NCBI RefSeq assembly: GCF_040807025.1
Contig: NC_090944.1
Location: 113,967,738 to 114,031,737, forward strand
Origin: Struthio camelus
Lineage: Eukaryota > Chordata > Aves > Struthioniformes > Struthionidae
Length of the DNA: 64,000 bases
Reading direction: 5' to 3'
This document shows positions 61,201-64,000 of the stretch, piece by piece. Under the pieces are notes generated by a model. It saw only the letters and a program-made list of their open reading frames with translations, had not been told where the DNA came from and did not search any database. The first letter of the stretch is position 1, and the number at the start of each line of letters is the position of its first letter. The translations under genes were made by a program, and so were the position numbers.

Positions 61201-63541
61201 GAGCCAGCCCATGTGCTTCTCCCAAGCTGATACCTTCCTCCAAAACGTCCATTAAACATTGGGTTACTAGAACTCCAGGCTCGTCTCCAGATGTGGGGAA
61301 AAAGGCTCCGTCTCCTAGGAAAGCATTGGCAGAAGTCACACAAGGTCTCTTGGAGACAGCTTGTACTCCTAAAGCAGCGCACTCACAGCTTGAAAAGCGT
61401 GCCAAGAGAAGGCTTGATTGCAGCAAGGAAGATGACGTGGGGCAGAAGTGTCTGCAGACCTGTGGCTGCGTGACTGAACTGGACCATGTGGCTAAGAAAT
61501 CCAAGCTAAATTTATGTCATTTGGCTGCAGGCCAAAAAGCTTGTGATGAAAGCTCTCTGAGTCTGTCTGAGTTGGATAATGACCGTGGAGGCTCTAGCCA
61601 CAGCCCAAAAGAGTGTTCTTTTCCTGGAAGCGCTATTAATCTATCAGGAGTTCAAACTCCTCCTCTTCTTTTCAGATCTCCTTGCGGGAAAGGGACTGAC
61701 ATAGTAGATAAAGAAAATAGTTCACCTGAAAGAAAAAACTGGCTGTCTGTTCTGGGAGAGAAGCTAAGGACTGGCAAAGCTGGCATCCAGAATGCATCAA
61801 ACAGCCCCCCATCATCTTGTAATCCCAGTGCAAAACGACAAGAGGCAGCAGCAGTGGCCACTTCACCAAAAGCTGTAAGTAGACCAGTGAGTTGCAGTGG
61901 GTGAGGTTATGAAAGAGGTTATCCCTAGTTATCACTCTCTCCTTGTTGTGCATATTTAGTTCTCTCCTGCTCAGGCATTCTAAGAGTTATCTGATCCTTT
62001 TGATTATAGACAAAAAAAGAGATGATTTCTGACCTAAATAAGCCCCAACACAGTCTAACAAACACCCTAATGCTATCATCTACTAATCCCCCCCACCCAC
62101 CGCGATACAGGAAGACAATTTTCAGGAGCACTTGTTCCTTCATGTGAAAGGAACTTAAAGCACACGAGAGCTAAGAAATCCTTACAGTCCCCAGTTGGGT
62201 GTTCTAAGGATGTAGCCATCATCTGTAATAAAGCTCTGCTCCAAGAAACATAATAATGACAGCACCTTTCGTGGCAGATCTACTGTTCATATGTGTTCAC
62301 CATCACATCTGCCTGTTTATGTTACTGTAAAGTCACTTTAGCATTGGAAGAAAGAGCTAAATTTATTCTAGCCCAGGTAGCAAAATAATTTGTTACCCAT
62401 GTTAAAGCTGTGGGCCTAAATTCTGCCTTTGGTTCCTTTTGCTGAAAACTAACAGAAAATGGAGGTGTTGCAGAAGAGTCAGAGGTCAGAATCTGACCTA
62501 CATAATCCTACTTCTGATGTATGAGAAGCTCATCCTAGGATCTGGAAGTTAAGCTTGTAAAGCAGTTGAAAAGTTGGCATGGGGGATTTAGGGTTTAACC
62601 TGCAAACTGAGATATGATGATTACATTTTTAAAAGCAAACTCATCTGTTCTCTGCAACTGGACTCCAAATCCTACAGTGTGTATGACTTAGATTCTTATT
62701 TCAGTAAATCTTACCTAAATTTTCAATCATCAAATTTTAGTTGCACTCTCACTTGATTATCTGATGCCACAGGTTGTTACAGTGACTAAGGGTTATTTTG
62801 GTAAAATATCTCCTGTCTTACCAACTTCGTCTCTTTCAGCACTTCTGTTAGATGTGAAGCAGGCAAGCCACTGTTCCTTACGCTTGTGTCATGCATAGCA
62901 TTTGAGCTCTTAGTATTGTGGCTGCACCAAGAAATCTTGATTATAATAAACCTAGAACTGCTTGTGCTTGATGGTGTGCATGTTTAAATACAAGATAAAG
63001 ATTTACCCTGCAGAGAGATTACTATAGAAGAACTCTCTTTCTACCCAGTATGCTTTAGCTCAAATCTCAGGATGCTCGTGGCCTGTGTTGCACACACAGC
63101 CTGATAAGGTGCTTAGAGTGCCACCGGAACTCGTTGATCTATTATATCTTGGAAACATGCAGCTCTGTCTGCTGAGCTGCACTTGACTAGCTGGAGACTA
63201 GCTAGCTGTAGACTAGCTGAAACTGCAGCCAGAGCGCTTCTCCTAGGGCAGTAAGACAACCTCAGGTTTTATCTGATGCTTCCTGTAGCTACTAAGCTTC
63301 TTATCTGTAAGACAAACAGATTATAGGAAAGGACCTCTTATTTTGAGTCTTATTTGAGGGGCTAAACAAACTGGAGCAATGATGGAGGAGAGACTTTAAG
63401 ACTCTTGCAGTGTACAAAGTGTTAATCTTGAAAGGTTGTGTGAGGGTTTTTTTTCTTTTTTCCCCCCCCCAGGCTGGAAGCACTTCAGTTTCCATGAGGA
63501 AGATCTGCACATACTTCCACAGAAAGCCACAGAATGACTAA
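40238..63541 (+). CDS. DTL: DTL (CDT2, denticleless), complete, 15 coding exons
   Basis: DTL is the WD40 substrate receptor of CRL4-CDT2. With CUL4, DDB1 and RBX1 it ubiquitinates CDT1, p21 and SET8 on chromatin-bound PCNA. Joining 40238-40283, 40456-40581, 41612-41710, 42043-42104, 42196-42316, 43011-43076, 44166-44281, 45065-45138, 46423-46526, 47525-47629, 50204-50316, 54753-54842, 56694-56832, 61012-61874 and 63473-63541 gives a continuous 730-residue frame. The beta-propeller covers about residues 40-395, with VWDVR 122-126, VWDIR 165-169 and VWDLR 241-245. WDxR is the DDB1-contacting type of motif, and R245 corresponds to the functionally important human R246. A basic KTKKRR lies at 197-202. 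Residues 421-708 are a disordered S/T-P-rich tail (NTP at 463-465 aligns with the region of human T464). A PIP box, MRKICTYF, is at 716-723. All introns are GT-AG. The ATG has G at -3. Confidence 0.97.
40456..40581 (+). CDS. DTL: DTL coding exon 2 (residues 16-58)
   Basis: Reads QSSAYPLQHLLDGYQCSRED and on to VPPFGCTFSA. The acceptor is CCTGCAG and the donor GTAAAG. The PVPPFGCTFS motif is conserved with human. Confidence 0.95.
41098..41149. repeat. 28-bp-period duplication in DTL intron 2
   Basis: A 24-bp block beginning TGTAGCGTTTCCCCATGAT recurs 28 bp later with two base changes. Confidence 0.8.
41612..41710 (+). CDS. DTL: DTL coding exon 3 (residues 58-91)
   Basis: Reads PNLEHVLAVANEEGFVRLYD and on to SSKFIFK, the first WD40 blade. 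The acceptor is TTTCAG and the donor GTAAAT. Confidence 0.95.
42043..42104 (+). CDS. DTL: DTL coding exon 4 (residues 91-111)
   Basis: A 62-nt exon reading WQAHSNAVFDIAWVPGEHRI. The acceptor is CCTGTCAG and the donor GTAAGA. Intron 4 is only 91 bp. Confidence 0.94.
42196..42316 (+). CDS. DTL: DTL coding exon 5 (residues 112-152)
   Basis: Reads VTASGDQTAKVWDVRAGELL and on to VAFSRFEK. Its WDVR appears as WDVK in the human protein, so a third WDxR is present here. Confidence 0.95.
43011..43076 (+). CDS. DTL: DTL coding exon 6 (residues 152-174)
   Basis: A 66-nt exon reading VFCTGGRDGNIMVWDIRCNK followed by K. It contains a WDxR motif. The acceptor follows a C-rich tract (CCCCCAG) and the donor is GTAACT. 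Confidence 0.95.
44166..44281 (+). CDS. DTL: DTL coding exon 7 (residues 174-212)
   Basis: Reads GFYRQVNQISGAHNVVDKQT, then the basic PSKTKKRRQN and LRGLAPLV. It is an inter-blade loop with a plausible nuclear localisation patch. The donor is GTAGGT. Confidence 0.95.
45065..45138 (+). CDS. DTL: DTL coding exon 8 (residues 213-237)
   Basis: Reads DFQQSVTVVLLQDEHTLISA and GAVD. The acceptor is TTTAAG and the donor GTAAGG. Confidence 0.95.
45531..45592 (-). repeat. MIR / core-SINE-like remnant
   Basis: AGGGAAAC, GGCACAAAGAAGTTAG and AAGATCACACAG follow in the same order and spacing as the reverse strand of the MIR core. It lies in DTL intron 8. Confidence 0.55.
46423..46526 (+). CDS. DTL: DTL coding exon 9 (residues 237-272)
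   Basis: Reads VIKVWDLRRNYATYRQDPVP and on to YPGTSTRKL. It holds the WDLR motif (R245). It ends with the first base of a glycine codon before GTAAGT, which makes the intron 9 candidate exon phase-compatible. Confidence 0.95.
47025..47300 (+). other. DTL: Candidate alternative 3'-terminal exon of DTL in intron 9
   Basis: An open frame runs from the preceding stop at 47,012 to TAG at 47,174-47,176. Two AGs (TATAG before 47,025 and TTCCAG before 47,034) are both in phase with exon 9. Splicing would append 48-50 codons (including GNDWYHTREDDGNPPGAGYE) after residue 271. An AATAAA sits at 47,271-47,276. The composition looks protein-like, but I recognise no homologue. It could instead be a decayed retrocopy or chance. 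Confidence 0.35.
47525..47629 (+). CDS. DTL: DTL coding exon 10 (residues 272-307)
   Basis: Reads YSSLVLDSTGANLFANCTDD and on to NMTSLRTTP. The acceptor is CTTTAG and the donor GTAAGA. Confidence 0.95.
47630..50203 (+). other. DTL: DTL intron 10
   Basis: A 2.6-kb intron with GTAAGA donor and CTCATAG acceptor. I see no repeat or exon in it. Confidence 0.8.
50204..50316 (+). CDS. DTL: DTL coding exon 11 (residues 307-344)
   Basis: Reads AVFSGHQNSTFYIKSSISPD and on to SGSSDCNAYIWK. The acceptor is CTCATAG and the donor GTGAGA. Confidence 0.95.
50317..54752 (+). other. DTL: DTL intron 11 (largest DTL intron)
   Basis: A 4.4-kb intron holding the palindrome cluster at 51,530-51,570, several A/T runs and no recognised exon. 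Confidence 0.8.
51530..51570. repeat. Palindrome cluster rich in GATC/ATGATCAT
   Basis: It holds a perfect 12-bp palindrome AGATGATCATCT (51,530-51,541), an overlapping CTGATCAG (51,540-51,547) and a perfect 20-bp palindrome ATAAAGATGATCATCTTTAT (51,551-51,570). It lies in DTL intron 11. Confidence 0.85.
54753..54842 (+). CDS. DTL: DTL coding exon 12 (residues 345-374)
   Basis: Reads VSEPSLLPRILLGHCQEVTS and VAWCPSDFTK. It lies after the 4.4-kb intron 11. The donor is GTTTGT. Confidence 0.95.
56694..56832 (+). CDS. DTL: DTL coding exon 13 (residues 375-421)
   Basis: Reads IATCSDDNTVRIWRLQRRPE and on to VTRKKPEEQDGI. It is the last propeller blade plus the start of the disordered tail. The donor is GTAAGG. 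Confidence 0.95.
57294..57313 (+). repeat. Poly-T run (20) after GGTTGG-rich tract
   Basis: T20 is preceded by GTGGGTGGGTTGGTTGG-like G/T-rich sequence in DTL intron 13. Confidence 0.9.
59595..59626. repeat. Compound TA / TG microsatellite
   Basis: A TA run, a GT run and a second TA run occur in DTL intron 13. Confidence 0.85.
61012..61874 (+). CDS. DTL: DTL coding exon 14, large exon (residues 421-708)
   Basis: An 863-nt exon encoding nearly all of the low-complexity S/T-P-rich C-terminal region. Landmarks shared with human are QSTPAK near the start, SPRKAL, KRRLD, CVTELD and KENSSPERKNWL. The middle diverges strongly. The acceptor is CTTTCAG and the donor GTAAGT. Confidence 0.95.
63185..63219. 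repeat. Degenerate GACTAGCTG repeat
   Basis: GACTAGCTG occurs at 63,185 and 63,211. An extended form, GACTAGCTAGCTG, lies between them at 63,196. It is in DTL intron 14. Confidence 0.7.
63473..63541 (+). CDS. DTL: DTL coding exon 15, terminal, PIP box (residues 709-730)
   Basis: Reads AGSTSVSMRKICTYFHRK and PQND, then TAA. It contains the PCNA-interacting motif with I719, Y722 and F723 at the key positions and M in place of the usual Q. It lacks the longer human tail after HRK. Confidence 0.95.
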   Translation, partial: AGSTSVSMRKICTYFHRKPQND

Positions 63542-63680
63542 AGCAGTGTGCGGCAGTTGTACCTGGCAGATGTTGACGCTGTGGTACCAAGACCAGATTT
63601 AGCAACGCTAACAGAGCAACACACTGGCATTACACAGCTTGTTGTCAGACCTTAATAAACATGGATTTTTATTCTCCTGT
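63542..63680 (+). other. DTL: DTL 3' UTR (short form)
   Basis: This runs from the stop to just past the first AATAAA, and a T-rich downstream stretch follows. A longer form using a signal outside the window is possible. Confidence 0.6.
63654..63659 (+). terminator. DTL: DTL polyadenylation signal AATAAA
   Basis: A canonical hexamer 113 bp after the DTL stop, followed within 30 bp by a T-rich element typical of cleavage sites. Confidence 0.65.
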
Positions 63681-64000
63681 TTTTAAACCTGTTAACACTT
63701 GAAATCAGCTGAGCATGGAACACTTGCACAATGCTTATGGAGACTCATGGTCTTAGTTCAGAGGATGGATTTCTCAATACTTTTTTTGTTTCATAAAGAA
63801 AGCTGAATGTTTTTCATATTGCAACTGCTAAATTCCAAAGGCAGGAGCATATTTGCTGTGCGTTGTTGACAGGCATGTACAGCTTGTCAGTTCATGTTAC
63901 TAATCTGCTACTGAAATTTTCTCTACTTAAAAATCCTGCGGAAAGCCTTTACACACCCTCTTGAATAGCAAGGGTTAGGATGTCTGTGGGGACACTCTTA
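63681..64000. other. Sequence downstream of DTL
   Basis: No reading frame or further AATAAA is seen in the last 320 bp. It may be intergenic or the distal part of a longer DTL 3' UTR. Confidence 0.5.

Noticed and set aside
61080-61504. Minus-strand open frames opposite DTL exon 14
   Set aside because: They are shadows of the long DTL coding exon on the opposite strand.
1-64000. CRISPR arrays, bacterial operons, tRNA or rRNA genes, intact transposons or endogenous viruses
   Set aside because: No regularly spaced repeats, no complete tRNA or rRNA signature, and no transposase, reverse-transcriptase or viral frames were seen. The window is ordinary vertebrate euchromatin.

Overview
The window is vertebrate nuclear DNA, most likely from a bird. 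It holds two complete, multi-exon, head-to-head genes whose exon-by-exon translations match Integrator complex subunit 7 (INTS7, minus strand) and denticleless / CDT2 (DTL, plus strand). The same divergent pair lies at human 1q32.3. The bird assignment is an inference. Both genes are several-fold more compact than I recall for mammals (about 22 kb and 23 kb here), the introns are short, there are no Alu or L1 elements, and only decayed MIR/core-SINE-like remnants are visible.

Layout. Bases 1 to about 16,600 are AT-rich intergenic DNA in which I recognise no exon. They hold low-complexity runs, a perfect 27-nt palindrome, a 16-bp tandem triplet and a cluster of octamer motifs. The INTS7 3' UTR lies just below 17,670. 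The 20 INTS7 coding exons run right to left from 39,816 down to 17,670 and sum to 2,886 nt (961 aa plus stop). A CpG-island bidirectional promoter of about 420 bp between the two start codons (39,817-40,237) carries NRF1-type, CCAAT and E2F-type motifs. The 15 DTL coding exons run left to right from 40,238 to 63,541 and sum to 2,193 nt (730 aa plus stop). A polyadenylation signal follows at 63,654.

How the genes work. INTS7 is a nuclear scaffold subunit of Integrator, the complex that cleaves snRNA and promoter-proximal RNA polymerase II transcripts. DTL is the substrate receptor of the CRL4-CDT2 ubiquitin ligase, which degrades CDT1, p21 and SET8 on chromatin-bound PCNA in S phase. They share a promoter but not a pathway. 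The E2F/CCAAT motifs sit on the DTL side, which fits S-phase expression of DTL. The NRF1 motifs are closer to INTS7.

Signals beyond the standard annotation. (1) A 44-bp-stem hairpin lies in INTS7 intron 13. (2) A frame-compatible open segment with acceptor sites, a stop codon and AATAAA lies in DTL intron 9 and could be an alternative terminal exon giving a truncated DTL. (3) INTS7 has two apparent GC-AG introns. (4) DTL intron 11 carries a tight palindrome cluster. (5) The PIP box is at the extreme C terminus of this DTL.
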